This document shows positions 21,003-31,411 of a DNA stretch of 55,535 nucleotides, piece after piece. The translations under genes and the position numbers were made by a program. The notes beneath the pieces were generated by a model that had not been told where the DNA came from, ran no database searches, and saw nothing but the letters and a program-made list of their open reading frames with translations. The first letter of the stretch is position 1. Every line of letters begins with the position of its first letter. The stretch covers positions 1 to 55,535 of the forward strand of contig JAJPHN010000028.1 in the NCBI GenBank assembly GCA_021325235.1, read 5' to 3'. The stretch comes from Terriglobia bacterium (GTDB lineage: Bacteria; Acidobacteriota; Terriglobia; Bryobacterales; Bryobacteraceae).

Positions 21003-23426
21003 TCACTCGTTTCGCAACGCCGTTATCGGATCCACTCGCACCGCCCGCCACGCCGGTACCAGGCTCGCGAGCAGTCCCGCCGCGCTCAATATAATCGCGG
21101 TCACGGCGAAAGTAGCGGGATCGAGCGCACTCACCCCGAACAGCTGTGCCGAGGCGATTCGCCCCAGCAGCGCCGCACCCGCTACGCCCGCCACAATCCC
21201 TACTGCCACCAGCCGCATGGCCTGCCCGATGATCAGCGCCAGGATGCTGCTTCGCTCCGCGCCGAGTGCCGAGCGAATTCCAATCTCCCGAGTCCGCCGC
21301 GCCACGCTGTAGCTGATCACTCCATACAGCCCAAGAGCCGCCAGCAGCAGCGCACTCGCCGCAAAAATCATCAGCAATCGCGCCGCAAACTGCTGCGGCC
21401 CGAGAGCCCGCGAAATTCGCTCCGGCATGCTCGCAAAATCAAAAACAGCCTGCGCCGGATCGGCATTGCGCACTGCTTCCCGGATTGCGCGCGCGAGTTC
21501 TGTCTCTCGCAGCCGGCCGCGCACCACCAGAAACGTATCCGCCATCGGCTGCTGATACAGGCAGAAATAATAAGCACCGCGCCCCGTATCCGCTGCCAGG
21601 CTCGCTTGCTTCACATGCCCCACAATCCCCACAATCCGCGCCCATGCTCCGCTTCGCCTCAGCCGCTGCCCAAGAGGATTTTGGTTCGGCCAATAGCGCT
21701 GCGCCAGCGCCGTATCGATAATGGCGACCGGTTCGCCCCGAGCCGTGTCGCCATCATTGAAAACACGGCCTGCGATCAACGGAATCTGCAGCGCCTTGAA
21801 ATACTCCGGTGTCGTGTAACGCGAAGAACCATGAAAACCCGGATCGCCCGGCGTCTGCACCCGGCCTTCGATGGAGAAGGAAGCGGTCGGATCTCCCCAG
21901 CCGCCCGAAAAAGGCACAACATTCACTGCTGCTGCCGCCGAGATCCCCGGCGTCTGCTCCAGGTGATCGATTACCGTGCGATAGAACGCCGCGCGCTTTT
22001 CGTTGTCCTTGTACTCGGGTGAGGGCAGCGCGATCGAAGCCGTCATCGTACCGCGCGGATCGAATCCGGCTTTGACATTGCGCAGGTTCGAGAGGGTCTG
22101 AAACAGCAGCCCCGCGCCCACCAGCAAGATCAACGCCAGCGCAATCTGTCCCGCCACCAGTGCCGACCGCAGGGTCTGCCGGTGCGCGCCTTCGGTCTGC
22201 GAGCGGCTGCCTTCTTTCAGCTGATCGTAGCTCTGGCCCAGCCGCGATGTGTTCCAGGCCGGAACCAGCCCGAACAGCAGCGCGGAAATGACTCCCGCAC
22301 AGACCGCAAACAGCAGCACATGCGCATCGATCGCGACCACCAGCGTCGTTCCCAGCTGCACCTGCGCGAGCGCCAGCAATCCGCGCAGAATCCCGTACGC
22401 CAGTAACAGCCCAGCCAGAGTCCCAGCCGCGCCCAGCACAAACGATTCAGCGAGCGCCTGCCCGATAAGATCCCCGCGGTTCGCACCCAAGGCCGTACGA
22501 ATCGCCAGTTCGCGCGCCCGCCCCGTCCCGCGCACCAGCAACAGACCCGCGATATTCGAACAGGCAATCAGCAGCACCAGCGCTACCGCACCAAGCAACA
22601 GAAAAATCGGCCGCTTCAGATTGCCCGCCGTGTATTCTGTGAACGGCTCGATCACCATGCTCCACTGCGCGCCCCGCGCATACGGAACCACGTCGAGCAC
22701 ACGATTCGACAGCGCCTGCACGCTCGCCACGGCACGCTCATATGTCACGCCGGGCGCCAGTCGCGCCGCTACAAAGTAGTTTTCGTTGAATCGATTATCC
22801 GGCCCATACTCGCCCGCTGCCAGCCCGATCGGCATCCACAAATCCGCCTCCGCCGGCCAGCGAAAATCGCGCGGCATCACGCCCACTACGCGATAGGGCG
22901 CTTTGTTCAGATCCAGACTACGCCCGATCACCGCGCGATCGCCGCCAAACAAGCGCTGCCATGCGGCATAAGAGAGCACAACCACATGGTTCGCTCCCGG
23001 CTGATCCTCCTCGGCATGGAAACCCCTCCCGAGCAGCGGTTTCGCGCCGAACACATCGAACCACTGCCAGCTCACCAATCCAGCCTGCAGCCGCTCGGCC
23101 GATCCGGTTCCGGCGTAATTGAAGTCCTCCACGTCGAGCAGCGCCGCTTTCGAAAACACCGCCCGGTCCTCGCGTATGTCCGCAAAGTCCGTCGCCGACA
23201 TGCCGATCTTGTCCAGGTTCAGCTTCTTGTAGTCCACCCGCGGCGCTATCAGCCGTCCCGGATCGGCCACGCCCGCCGGATGGAACAGCAAACTGTTCAC
23301 GACACTGTAAATGGCCGTGTTGGCGCCAATACCGAGTGCCAGCGATAGCACCACCGCCAGGGTAAATCCCGGACTCTTACGTAACGTCCGAACCGCATAA
23401 CCAATGCCTGTGCGCGCAGCCGTCAT
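21003..23426 (-). CDS. MacB/FtsX-type ABC permease, acidobacterial orphan (ADOP) type
   Basis: The long permease (about 807 residues) starts with [20 protein letters not shown] and [15 protein letters not shown], the hallmark of acidobacterial duplicated orphan permeases. It contains two MacB-type periplasmic domains, each paired with FtsX helices; the second FtsX copy has [20 protein letters not shown]. Relatives work with a MacB ATPase in export or in mechanotransmission across the envelope, but no ATPase gene is adjacent. I chose ATG 23426 rather than GTG 23486 because the longer form would run to within five bases of the divergent receptor start. A perfect palindrome lies 21 bases upstream of this ATG. 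Confidence 0.88.
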   Translation of the reverse strand: MTAARTGIGYAVRTLRKSPGFTLAVVLSLALGIGANTAIYSVVNSLLFHPAGVADPGRLIAPRVDYKKLNLDKIGMSATDFADIREDRAVFSKAALLDVEDFNYAGTGSAERLQAGLVSWQWFDVFGAKPLLGRGFHAEEDQPGANHVVVLSYAAWQRLFGGDRAVIGRSLDLNKAPYRVVGVMPRDFRWPAEADLWMPIGLAAGEYGPDNRFNENYFVAARLAPGVTYERAVASVQALSNRVLDVVPYARGAQWSMVIEPFTEYTAGNLKRPIFLLLGAVALVLLIACSNIAGLLLVRGTGRARELAIRTALGANRGDLIGQALAESFVLGAAGTLAGLLLAYGILRGLLALAQVQLGTTLVVAIDAHVLLFAVCAGVISALLFGLVPAWNTSRLGQSYDQLKEGSRSQTEGAHRQTLRSALVAGQIALALILLVGAGLLFQTLSNLRNVKAGFDPRGTMTASIALPSPEYKDNEKRAAFYRTVIDHLEQTPGISAAAAVNVVPFSGGWGDPTASFSIEGRVQTPGDPGFHGSSRYTTPEYFKALQIPLIAGRVFNDGDTARGEPVAIIDTALAQRYWPNQNPLGQRLRRSGAWARIVGIVGHVKQASLAADTGRGAYYFCLYQQPMADTFLVVRGRLRETELARAIREAVRNADPAQAVFDFASMPERISRALGPQQFAARLLMIFAASALLLAALGLYGVISYSVARRTREIGIRSALGAERSSILALIIGQAMRLVAVGIVAGVAGAALLGRIASAQLFGVSALDPATFAVTAIILSAAGLLASLVPAWRAVRVDPITALRNE

Positions 23427-23446
23427 GTGAGTGGTAACGCAATCGG

Positions 23447-23463
23447 TGCTGAATTGTTCAGCA
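23447..23463. promoter_or_regulatory. Perfect 17-bp palindrome between permease and receptor genes
   Basis: TGCTGAA-TTG-TTCAGCA: 7-bp arms at 23447-23453 and 23457-23463. It sits in the 65-base gap between the divergent permease and TonB-dependent receptor starts, where a dimeric repressor could control both. No regulator gene lies next to it. Confidence 0.5.
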
Positions 23464-23491
23464 TTTTGTTGGCTCGTTTGCCGCACACCGT

Positions 23492-26400
23492 ATGCTGGGT
23501 TTCATGTCATCGCGGGGAGCGCTGCTCAAAATCTTATTGCTTTTGACCGGCGCGCTCGGCCTGTTGCGCTTCGCATCGGCCCAGACGACGCCCGCCACCT
23601 TCGACTGGACCGGCTCCGTCCGTGACGGGTCGAACCGCCCGGCCGCCAAAGCTGTCGTTGAGCTGCGTTCTTCCAGCCAGCACTTTCACGAGCAGGCGAA
23701 CGATGCCGGAACGTTTCACATCCCGGGTGTTCTTCCGGGCAGCTACCGTTTGTTCGTCGAATTCAACGGGCAAGCGTTCCAATCCACGCAGCCTCTCGCC
23801 TTTCCACTGGCCGGACCTTCGGTTCTGACGCTCGCTGGCGACGGCTCCGTCCGTCTCGACCCGAGCGCTGCCGCCCAGCCCGGCGCCACGCTCTCGAGCA
23901 GTTCCGTGACCGCGATCCCGCTCAATAAACGCGATTTCAGCCAACTTCTGCTCCTTGCGTCGGGCACCATGACCGACACCAACGGCACCACCAATTTCAC
24001 CCAGCAGTTCGCCATCAACGGGCAGCGCGGTGTAGAAGCCGTCTTTGCCATGGACGGTGCTGATACCAGCGATCCCGAAATGGGCGGCGCCACCATGTCG
24101 AACTTCAACGTCGATGCAGTGGAAGAAATTCAGTCGCAATCCGGCTGGATGCCCGCCGAGATCGGCCTGGGTGCCGCCGGTTTCACCAATATCCTCACTC
24201 GCGCCGGCACCGATGCGCTGCACGGATCACTGTTCGAATTTCTGCGCAACTCCGCGCTCGATGCCCGCAATTTCTTCGATCGCCGCACGCCTGAAAATCC
24301 CGACCGTATACCGCCTTTTCGCCGCAACGAGTTCGGCTTCACGCTCGGCGGCCCTGTGCCCTGGCGCAATGCCTCCAGCGGGACTCAATTCTTCCTCGAA
24401 TACCAAGGCTTCCGCCAGGTGCTCGGCACAACCCAGGTGTTGGCCGTGCCCACCGCAGCCGAGCGTGCCGGTATCGATACCACCGCTTACTCCGGCGACA
24501 CGCTTTTCGTTCCGGTAAACCCGACGATCTCCACGCTCCTCAACCGCTATCCGCTCCCAAACGACCCAACCGGAGCATTCGGCGTCCGCACCTACTCCAC
24601 ATCTTCGAAAGTGATCACCGACGCCGATCAGTTTTCCGCACGGCTCGATCGCCAGCTTTCTCCGCACGACCGCCTCTCCGCGCGCTTCAGCTGGGACAAC
24701 CTGAAAGGCCCCACCACCAACCCGGACCAGACCGCCATCGACCCCAGCTGGGGAATCACCTACATCGACCACCAGCGCAATGCTGTTCTGAAGTGGGCAC
24801 ACACTCCTTCGGCCACCTTCAGCGCCGAATCCTCTCTCAGCTTTACCCGCACCACTCCGCAATTCCCGACCGCAAATCACACCGATCCATCCCTGATCTT
24901 CGGCGATGCGCTCTACGAAGCCTTCGACTCGGCTGCCGGTTCCATCACAGCCTCCTTCGGCAATCTCTTCGAAGCGCAGCAAAATTTCACCTGGACGCGC
25001 GCCCGGCACACTCTTAAAGCCGGCGGGCTCGCCATCGCCAACCGCGACACGAGTTACTTCGGCATCGCCGCCAACGGCCAGTACACCTTCGGCGGCGGCC
25101 CCGCTTTCGCCACCGCCAATATCCGTTCCCTTAGCGGCCTTCACGACATCAGCCCCGGCCAGCAGCTTCCCGATTCACTTACCGGCCTGCTGCTCGGCAG
25201 CGCCTTCTCCTACACGGTCGCGGTCGCCCCCGCACAGTTCCCGCAGGGCGATCAGATCGGCGTCGCTGCCGTGTCGCGCTATGGTGTAAACGCCTACTTC
25301 GAAGACACCTGGAAAATCAGCCCCAGCCTTCTTCTCGACTACGGACTGCGTTACGAACTCTATTCGCCGCTCAGCGAACGCGCCCACCGCACCGCCGGAT
25401 TACGCTTTGCGGACACATCCCGGGGCCCCGAGCAGTTCTATCTCATCAATCCCGAGCCGCGCTATCGATGGCTGGGCAACAACTGGGGTCCGCGCGTACG
25501 CCTGAGCTGGCAGCCGGCGCACGATCTATGGATTCGCGCGGGTGGCGCGCTCTCCACCATTCCACCCAACCTCTGGCAGGACAACTCGCTCACCGGTGCC
25601 GCGCCGTACGTCGATTACCCGCGCCTTACCGCCTCGCCAGCAGCACCGGTACGGATTGGCACTCGCGTTACGCCTTCTGATCTACCGCCGGTCTACTCGC
25701 CCTCTGGACAAGACATACTTGCCTCGGGCAACTCAAAAGCCGTTCCGGCCAATACCGTGTGGGACGTCAACCGCTTCGAACGAGAACTCGCGGCGACCAC
25801 CGGCAGCGCCATCTCGCCCCTCAACGCCAACGCCATCTCGCCCGATTTCCGCAACGCCCTCCTCGGCACCTGGACCTTCAGCGTCGAACGCGCGCTCCAT
25901 GGCCTCAGTCTGAGCGCCGCCTACATCGGCACGACCGGCATCGACCTGCCAGCCGCCAGCTTTCCTAACGCTTATCCCGGCGCAACCGCGCAATTCGCGC
26001 CTTATACGCAGTTCGATCCCTCGGGCCAGATCACAGGCGGCTTCGGCACCGACATGGTCATTACCAATCGCTCGCACTCGACATTTCACTCGCTCCAGAC
26101 ATCCGCGCAAGGCTCACTCGGCCAGCTCGGGCCCCAGATTCAGGCCAGCTTCACCTGGTCGAAATCGCTCGACGACACCAGCAGCGTACTCGGTCCCGGA
26201 ATCGGCAGCACCTCCGGCGCGACCGCACTCGCCTGGCCGCAGGATCCCTTCAACACTCGAGCAGACAAAGGACCCTCCACTTTCGACACCGAGCGCGTCT
26301 TCACCCTGACTCTCGTGCAGGACCTGCACGCCGAACGGGCGCCGCTCATCCGCCATTTAGGTCGAAGATTGACCAGCGGCTGGCAACTGCTCAACATCTC

Positions 26401-26878
26401 GAGCCTCACCAGCGGCCTCCCGTTCACGGTCTACTCCGGAATTCAGCAAACCGGCGCAGGCTCGCAGGGCGCCGATCGTCCCGATCAGATCGCCACGCCT
26501 GACCTCTCGACCAGCCGCACCGTGCGCGAGGATTATTTCGGCCTCGGCGCAAACAACTCATCCTTCTTCTCCATACCGGTTCACGTGTCCGCCGGCACCG
26601 GACCGAATCAAGGCGTATTCGGCAGTCTCGGACGTAACACGTTTCGCGGCCCTGCGCTCTACAACTACGATTTCGCCCTGATCAAGGACACGCCCTTTGA
26701 GCTCGCGCGTGCCCACAAGTCCGTCAACCTGCAATTCCGCGCCGAGTTCTTCAATCTTTTCAACGTCGCCAATCTCGGCTTACCCTCAAACGTGCTCACC
26801 GGCTCCGGCTTCGGCATCATCAATCGCACCGCCGGCACATCCCGCCAGATTCAGTTTTCGATAAAAACCATGTTCTAG
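23492..26878 (+). CDS. Oar-type TonB-dependent receptor
   Basis: The 1128-residue outer-membrane protein has a signal peptide ([16 protein letters not shown]). A carboxypeptidase-regulatory-like beta-sandwich comes next (about 30-95; [18 protein letters not shown]), followed by a plug-like region ([19 protein letters not shown]) and a long beta-barrel. It ends in Phe (IKTMF), as expected for insertion by the BAM machinery. Such receptors import oligosaccharides, metals or other large ligands; the ligand is unknown. ATG 23504 is an alternative start. The divergent permease and shared palindrome suggest joint control. Confidence 0.9.
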   Translation: MLGFMSSRGALLKILLLLTGALGLLRFASAQTTPATFDWTGSVRDGSNRPAAKAVVELRSSSQHFHEQANDAGTFHIPGVLPGSYRLFVEFNGQAFQSTQPLAFPLAGPSVLTLAGDGSVRLDPSAAAQPGATLSSSSVTAIPLNKRDFSQLLLLASGTMTDTNGTTNFTQQFAINGQRGVEAVFAMDGADTSDPEMGGATMSNFNVDAVEEIQSQSGWMPAEIGLGAAGFTNILTRAGTDALHGSLFEFLRNSALDARNFFDRRTPENPDRIPPFRRNEFGFTLGGPVPWRNASSGTQFFLEYQGFRQVLGTTQVLAVPTAAERAGIDTTAYSGDTLFVPVNPTISTLLNRYPLPNDPTGAFGVRTYSTSSKVITDADQFSARLDRQLSPHDRLSARFSWDNLKGPTTNPDQTAIDPSWGITYIDHQRNAVLKWAHTPSATFSAESSLSFTRTTPQFPTANHTDPSLIFGDALYEAFDSAAGSITASFGNLFEAQQNFTWTRARHTLKAGGLAIANRDTSYFGIAANGQYTFGGGPAFATANIRSLSGLHDISPGQQLPDSLTGLLLGSAFSYTVAVAPAQFPQGDQIGVAAVSRYGVNAYFEDTWKISPSLLLDYGLRYELYSPLSERAHRTAGLRFADTSRGPEQFYLINPEPRYRWLGNNWGPRVRLSWQPAHDLWIRAGGALSTIPPNLWQDNSLTGAAPYVDYPRLTASPAAPVRIGTRVTPSDLPPVYSPSGQDILASGNSKAVPANTVWDVNRFERELAATTGSAISPLNANAISPDFRNALLGTWTFSVERALHGLSLSAAYIGTTGIDLPAASFPNAYPGATAQFAPYTQFDPSGQITGGFGTDMVITNRSHSTFHSLQTSAQGSLGQLGPQIQASFTWSKSLDDTSSVLGPGIGSTSGATALAWPQDPFNTRADKGPSTFDTERVFTLTLVQDLHAERAPLIRHLGRRLTSGWQLLNISSLTSGLPFTVYSGIQQTGAGSQGADRPDQIATPDLSTSRTVREDYFGLGANNSSFFSIPVHVSAGTGPNQGVFGSLGRNTFRGPALYNYDFALIKDTPFELARAHKSVNLQFRAEFFNLFNVANLGLPSNVLTGSGFGIINRTAGTSRQIQFSIKTMF

Positions 26879-26900
26879 CGAGCTGCCTTTTTGCTGCGTA

Positions 26901-27398
26901 TCACCTCACGCCGCCCTGTTGCTCGAGTTTCATGATCAACGTTCGGCAATACAAAAGCGGAATCGCTCCGAAAACACCGAAGCTGCAGTCGAGCAGTCTC
27001 CAGGCAAATGGGATGTGTCGAATGTGCCCGGCAATCAGAGCCAGCGGCAAAACAGCCGCGCATGCAACCAAACCAAACGTCACCACCCATTTGTTACGCA
27101 CCGGTTCACGATACGGCCCGATAAAGGCTAATGCGATTACCAGGTGCGCGAACGCGAGCCAGTCTGTGCCGTACGCGAGGAAAGGATACCTTTCACCGGT
27201 TTCCGAAAGCGCGCGGGCGATTGTCTCCATCCAGGCTGTTAGCCCGAGTTTCAGCCCGACTGGTTCGAGCCATGGCTCATGCAGAAACCGCAACAGCATG
27301 TTCGCCTCCGCCCTGAGCGGAAAAGCCGTCAGCCCGCTCGCGACTAAACCGCACATGAAAATCGCGAGCGAGATCCGAATGCGTGCGAGTAGCTGCAT
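26901..27398 (-). CDS. Four-helix membrane protein linked to creD
   Basis: This 165-residue protein has four hydrophobic helices and a conserved-looking core (YPFLAYGTDWLAFAHLVIAL, GPYREPVRNKWVV, PFAWRLLDCSFGVFG). I know such sequences only as conserved hypothetical membrane proteins. It lies 21 bases downstream of creD on the same strand, so the two are almost certainly co-transcribed and may work together in the envelope. No enzyme motif is visible. Confidence 0.75.
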   Translation of the reverse strand: MQLLARIRISLAIFMCGLVASGLTAFPLRAEANMLLRFLHEPWLEPVGLKLGLTAWMETIARALSETGERYPFLAYGTDWLAFAHLVIALAFIGPYREPVRNKWVVTFGLVACAAVLPLALIAGHIRHIPFAWRLLDCSFGVFGAIPLLYCRTLIMKLEQQGGVR

Positions 27399-27419
27399 GC
27401 TGATATCAGTCCTGCTGCA

Positions 27420-28796
27420 TCAGCTCTGATCGGCAGCCCCGGCCGGCTGGGGCGAGCCGTACCAGTCTACTCGTCTCGTCAGATACATCAGCAGTGCAAT
27501 TGCGAAAAAGCTGCTCAGCGCGCCGATTAACAGGCTGTTGTCCTCCATTCGCAGTAGCAGATAAATCAGCGAATACAGAATGCCGAAGATGCCAAACGAC
27601 CAGAGGACACGCCGACTGCCCTCAAAGATCCAGCCCGCATTCACGGACAGAAGCGAAACCGTTGCGCCTGCTGCAAGCAGAAAACCGAGATCAAACCCGA
27701 TTCGCTCCGACATCGACAAAAGCAACAGGTAAAAAATGATTTGCGCGAGCCCGACCAGGACATACTGTGCCGGATGTACGCGCCTGGCCGTCGTCACCTC
27801 AAACCCGAAATAGCATAGAAAGACCAGCCCGACTATGAGAAGCACATATTTCAGTGAGCGATATACGGACTGGTAAGGATCACCGAGCTGGACAAAGTAA
27901 AACCCCACTGCGGTCGCTTGTAGCCCGCTCAGCACGTCGCCTGCTCCCGAGGCGCGCAGGCCACGCGCGGTGAACGGAATCATCCACTCGGCCCGAAAGC
28001 CTTTGTCGTTCACCGACCGGGTTACGGGGAGGACGCCACCGTCGAAACCGGGATTTCGCCAATCACCTTGCGCCAGCACATGAGTGGTCTTGCCATACGC
28101 CACAACCCCGATTCGTTCCGCGCCGGAGAACTTCATGCTGGACACAACGTGAAAGGCCGAGGGCATCTTCCCGTCCGTCGCCATCTTCACGTCGGGCCGG
28201 GCCGCTAACAAGCCGCCTTTGAACGGCGCCTTTTCCCTGTTCTGCGATAACAACCGGTCGGACAGCTCCGAAGGCGCGAGCCCATAAATATGTCCGTCCA
28301 GCTCCAGCGTCGGATCCGCCAGTGCACCATGCAAATCGCTCGCGCCCACGATAATTTCCGCGCGCGTCCAGTCGAATTCCGTTCCTGCGGGAGGCGCGAG
28401 AGCAGACGAATCGAAATCTGACTCCAGCTTCAGCTCCGCCGCGAATACCGGTACGCGGAACAGCGAGCGCTTCCGTTCCGTTGTCGCCACCTTCACCTCC
28501 GCCCTGGCCTGCTCGGGAAAAATGAGGCAAATACCGTCGCTCAGAGATCCGGCCGGCGCGCCGGTGGACGCCCGGTACGGCACGGCGAACACAGGTCCCA
28601 TGAATATCTGCGCGCCCCCGACATGCGCGCTGATTTCCTTCGTCACCTCCGACGCTCGCTGCATGCGGTCCGTCACCAGTTCACTCACGAATAGCGCCGG
28701 AATTGTCATGGCGAGAGCCAATCCGCAGACGACCATCAACTTCAGTCCCAAAGATCGGAGATCGCTTCCGCGATGACTGTTCTGGCGAGCGTTCAT
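27420..28796 (-). CDS. creD: CreD-family inner membrane protein
   Basis: The 458-residue protein matches the CreD (Cet) layout. One N-terminal helix (LKLMVVCGLALAMTIPALFV) precedes a large periplasmic domain (about 45-315) with GPVFAVPYRA. Five or six C-terminal helices follow, including ERIGFDLGFLLAAGATVSLL and SLIYLLLRMEDNSLLIGA. In E. coli creD is the main CreBC target and affects envelope integrity, but its biochemical role is unknown. No creBC-like two-component system is near. A TTGACA promoter overlapped by a perfect palindrome lies directly upstream, which points to repression by a local dimeric regulator not encoded in the window. Confidence 0.9.
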   Translation of the reverse strand: MNARQNSHRGSDLRSLGLKLMVVCGLALAMTIPALFVSELVTDRMQRASEVTKEISAHVGGAQIFMGPVFAVPYRASTGAPAGSLSDGICLIFPEQARAEVKVATTERKRSLFRVPVFAAELKLESDFDSSALAPPAGTEFDWTRAEIIVGASDLHGALADPTLELDGHIYGLAPSELSDRLLSQNREKAPFKGGLLAARPDVKMATDGKMPSAFHVVSSMKFSGAERIGVVAYGKTTHVLAQGDWRNPGFDGGVLPVTRSVNDKGFRAEWMIPFTARGLRASGAGDVLSGLQATAVGFYFVQLGDPYQSVYRSLKYVLLIVGLVFLCYFGFEVTTARRVHPAQYVLVGLAQIIFYLLLLSMSERIGFDLGFLLAAGATVSLLSVNAGWIFEGSRRVLWSFGIFGILYSLIYLLLRMEDNSLLIGALSSFFAIALLMYLTRRVDWYGSPQPAGAADQS

Positions 28797-28812
28797 TAGT
28801 CTGCTTCCGACT

Positions 28813-28854
28813 TACTTTATTCTATAAAGTACATTGCATAACTGGGACTGTCAA
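28813..28854 (-). promoter_or_regulatory. creD promoter with palindromic operator over the -10 region
   Basis: On the minus strand a consensus -35 box TTGACA (28849-28854) is followed after exactly 17 bases by TACTTT (28826-28831) as a -10 box. The -10 lies inside a perfect palindrome TACTTTAT-TCT-ATAAAGTA (28813-28831, 8-bp arms). A repressor bound there would block RNA polymerase. The creD start codon is 16 bases further on. Confidence 0.72.
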
Positions 28855-28955
28855 GCGTGCTTCCCTCGAATGCGCGACAAATCGCCGCAGAGCGCCCCGC
28901 GGTTCCCACGCTTCCGCCACATTTTCCACGGGGTGATAAAACTAGAAAACGAGAT

Positions 28956-30677
28956 ATGGCCCAAGTTCAGGCGAGCCCGAAAACATATGACGTCGTAATT
29001 GTCGGCTCCGGCGCCGGCGGCGGTGTAGCCGCGCACGTGCTGGCCAATGCCGGCGCGAACATCTGCATGCTCGAAGCCGGCGAATGGTTCGATTGCACAA
29101 AGGATTCCAAGATGTTCGGCTGGCCCTACCAGGTGCCGCATCGCGGTTCCGGCACCAAGTACAAGCCCTGGGGCTATTTCGACGCCACCACCGTCGGCGG
29201 CTGGGAGATCGCCGGCGAACCCTACACCAACGCACCGGGCAGCGACTGGATCTGGTGGCGCGCCCGCATGTTGGGAGGCCGCACCAACCACTACGGCCGC
29301 ATTTCGCTGCGCATGGGCCCTTATGATTTCAAGCCCTACAGCCGCGATGGCAAAGGCTTCGATTGGCCCATCACCTACGACGATCTCGCGCCCTACTACG
29401 ACAAAGCCGAAGAGCTGATCGGCGTATTCGGCTCGCATGAGGGCCTCGAAAATACGCCCGACGGCAAATTTCTTCCGCCACCCGCGCCGCGCGGCTACGA
29501 ACGCCTCATCAAGATGGGCTGCGACAAGCTCAATATCCCGTGCATCCCCTCGCGCCTGGCAATTCTGACGCGTCCGCACAACGGCCGCCCCGCCTGCCAC
29601 TACTGCGCGCAGTGCGGTCGCTCCTGCGGCGTGAACGCCAACTTCAATTCGCCCGGGGTCCACATCATTCCCACCCTGCACAAATATCCGCACACCTTCG
29701 AAGTGCGCAACAACGCCATGGTGCGCGAAGTGCTCGTCGGCAAAGATGGCCTCGCCACCGGCGTCTCTTACATCGACAAGAAAACGCGCCAGGAAATGCA
29801 GGTGCGCGCCAAAATCGTCGTGCTCGCTGCCAGTTGCTGTGAAACCGCGCGCATCATGCTGAACTCGAAGAGCTCGCAGTTCCCCAACGGCGTCGCGAAT
29901 TCGACCGGGCTCGTCGGCCGCTACATCATGGATACGGTCGGCTCCGCAGTCAGCGGCTTCTTGCCCATCATGCAAGACTTGCCGCCGCAGAACGAAGACG
30001 GCGTCGGCGGCATGCACCTTTACATGCCCTGGTGGCTCTACAAAGAGCAGAAGGCGAACAAAATGCCCTTCGCGCGCGGTTATCACATCGAGATCGGCGG
30101 CGGCCGCGGCATGCCCGGCGCGGGCGAACTCGGCGGCTACGCCACTCGCTTCCTCGATGGCGGCTACGGCGTCGAGCTCAAGCAGAATCTCCGCAAGCTC
30201 TACGGCTGCGATGTCTACTTCGATGGCCGCGGCGAAATGATCCCCAACGAAGACAGCTACTGCGAGATCGATCCAAACGTCGTCGATGAATGGGGCATTC
30301 CGGTTCTCCGCTTCCACTTCAAATGGAGCCAGGACGAAATTCTGCAGGCCAGGCACATGCAGGAAACGTTCCAGGAAATCATTCACGCCATGGGCGGCAT
30401 CGTCACCTACAAGCACGACGCCAGCGATAACTGGGGCATCTCGCGCGGCGGCGAAATCATCCACGAAGTCGGCGCCACCAAGATGGGCGACAATCCGAAA
30501 ACGTCGGTGCTCAACCAGTACTGTCAGGCCTGGGATGTGAAGAACTTGTTCATCACCGACGCCGCGCCCTTCGTCAGCAACGCCGACAAGAACCCGACGC
30601 TGACCATCAGTGCGCTGGGCTGGCGTACATCGGAATACATAGCCGATCAGGTCAAGAAATTCAACGTCAAGGTCTGA
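28956..30677 (+). CDS. GMC-family FAD-dependent dehydrogenase, catalytic subunit
   Basis: The protein (573 residues from ATG 28956) has the FAD-binding motif VVIVGSGAGGGVAAHVL at the N-terminus and a GMC C-terminal domain ending in NADKNPTLTISALGWRTSEYI. It resembles the catalytic subunits of membrane-linked sugar or polyol dehydrogenases. A cluster C214-x2-C217-x2-C220-x3-C224 could hold an iron-sulfur centre, as in FAD-dependent glucose dehydrogenases. The gluconate-2-dehydrogenase-subunit-3-like gene follows 15 bases later, matching the known alpha-gamma arrangement. There is no signal peptide, so it would be exported with the Tat-bearing small subunit. The cytochrome c subunit is absent from the window. 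In-frame codons upstream of 28956 lack a better ribosome site. Confidence 0.9.
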   Translation: MAQVQASPKTYDVVIVGSGAGGGVAAHVLANAGANICMLEAGEWFDCTKDSKMFGWPYQVPHRGSGTKYKPWGYFDATTVGGWEIAGEPYTNAPGSDWIWWRARMLGGRTNHYGRISLRMGPYDFKPYSRDGKGFDWPITYDDLAPYYDKAEELIGVFGSHEGLENTPDGKFLPPPAPRGYERLIKMGCDKLNIPCIPSRLAILTRPHNGRPACHYCAQCGRSCGVNANFNSPGVHIIPTLHKYPHTFEVRNNAMVREVLVGKDGLATGVSYIDKKTRQEMQVRAKIVVLAASCCETARIMLNSKSSQFPNGVANSTGLVGRYIMDTVGSAVSGFLPIMQDLPPQNEDGVGGMHLYMPWWLYKEQKANKMPFARGYHIEIGGGRGMPGAGELGGYATRFLDGGYGVELKQNLRKLYGCDVYFDGRGEMIPNEDSYCEIDPNVVDEWGIPVLRFHFKWSQDEILQARHMQETFQEIIHAMGGIVTYKHDASDNWGISRGGEIIHEVGATKMGDNPKTSVLNQYCQAWDVKNLFITDAAPFVSNADKNPTLTISALGWRTSEYIADQVKKFNVKV

Positions 30678-30692
30678 AGAGGTAAAACGAAA

Positions 30693-31376
30693 ATGCCAGA
30701 GACAAACGTTAGCCGCCGCGGCTTATTGCAAATCCTGGGAACCGTGCCTGCCGCTGCCGGCGCGCTCCGTGCCGCAGAGCCGCACATGCATCCAATGCAG
30801 CCTCAGCAGACGGCGGCATCGGTTCCGCTCACCGGCCCCGGTTACAAGCGCCAGACCTTCGACGACCATCAGTGGCAGACTGTGCGCGTGCTCTGCGATC
30901 TCATCATCCCGAAAGACGATCGCAGCGGCAGCGCGACCGACGCCGGCGTCCCCGAATTCCTCGACGACTGGATCGCCTATCGCGCCGAGCAGGACGGCAA
31001 CGACAATCTCAAAGCTCAGATCTTCGGCGGCCTCATGTGGCTCGACCGCGAATCCAACGACAAGTTCCAGAAAAATTTCGCCGACGCCTCGCCCGATCAG
31101 CAGAAACAGCTCCTCGATCGCATTGCATACCCGAAACGCGCTGCTAAAGAAGATCACGCCTGGGTTCGTTTTTTCAGCGAATTCCGCTCGCTGACCGTCG
31201 GTGGTTTCTTCTCGAGCAAAGTGGGCGTCGCCGACCTCCCGTACTTAGGCAACGTCGCCGTCGCCGACTGGAAAGGCTGCGATCCCAAGGTCTGGGCCGA
31301 GATCGAAAACCGCCTCAAGAACGGCTACAAGGGCATCCTGGAAGCAAAACCCTGGAACAGCTCCTCGCAAAGCTGA
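30693..31376 (+). CDS. Gluconate 2-dehydrogenase subunit 3 family protein, Tat-exported
   Basis: The 227-residue protein begins with a twin-arginine signal (SRRGLLQILGTVPAAAGALRAA). The body contains family marks such as RVLCDLIIPKDDRSGSATDAGV and PEFLDDWIAY. In known complexes this small gamma subunit carries the FAD-bearing catalytic subunit through the Tat system and stabilises it. GAAGAGG lies ahead of the ATG. It is translated right behind the GMC gene and 35 bases before the glycosidase-like gene, so the three probably form one operon. Confidence 0.9.
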   Translation: MPETNVSRRGLLQILGTVPAAAGALRAAEPHMHPMQPQQTAASVPLTGPGYKRQTFDDHQWQTVRVLCDLIIPKDDRSGSATDAGVPEFLDDWIAYRAEQDGNDNLKAQIFGGLMWLDRESNDKFQKNFADASPDQQKQLLDRIAYPKRAAKEDHAWVRFFSEFRSLTVGGFFSSKVGVADLPYLGNVAVADWKGCDPKVWAEIENRLKNGYKGILEAKPWNSSSQS

Positions 31377-31411
31377 GCGCAGTGTGGGGCGGACGTTCAC
31401 GTCCCCGGCGG

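Noticed and set aside
28851-30464. Very long minus-strand frame (537 codons) opposite the GMC dehydrogenase gene
   Set aside because: It mirrors a codon-biased GC-rich gene, matches no family, and the plus-strand frame is a clear GMC enzyme.
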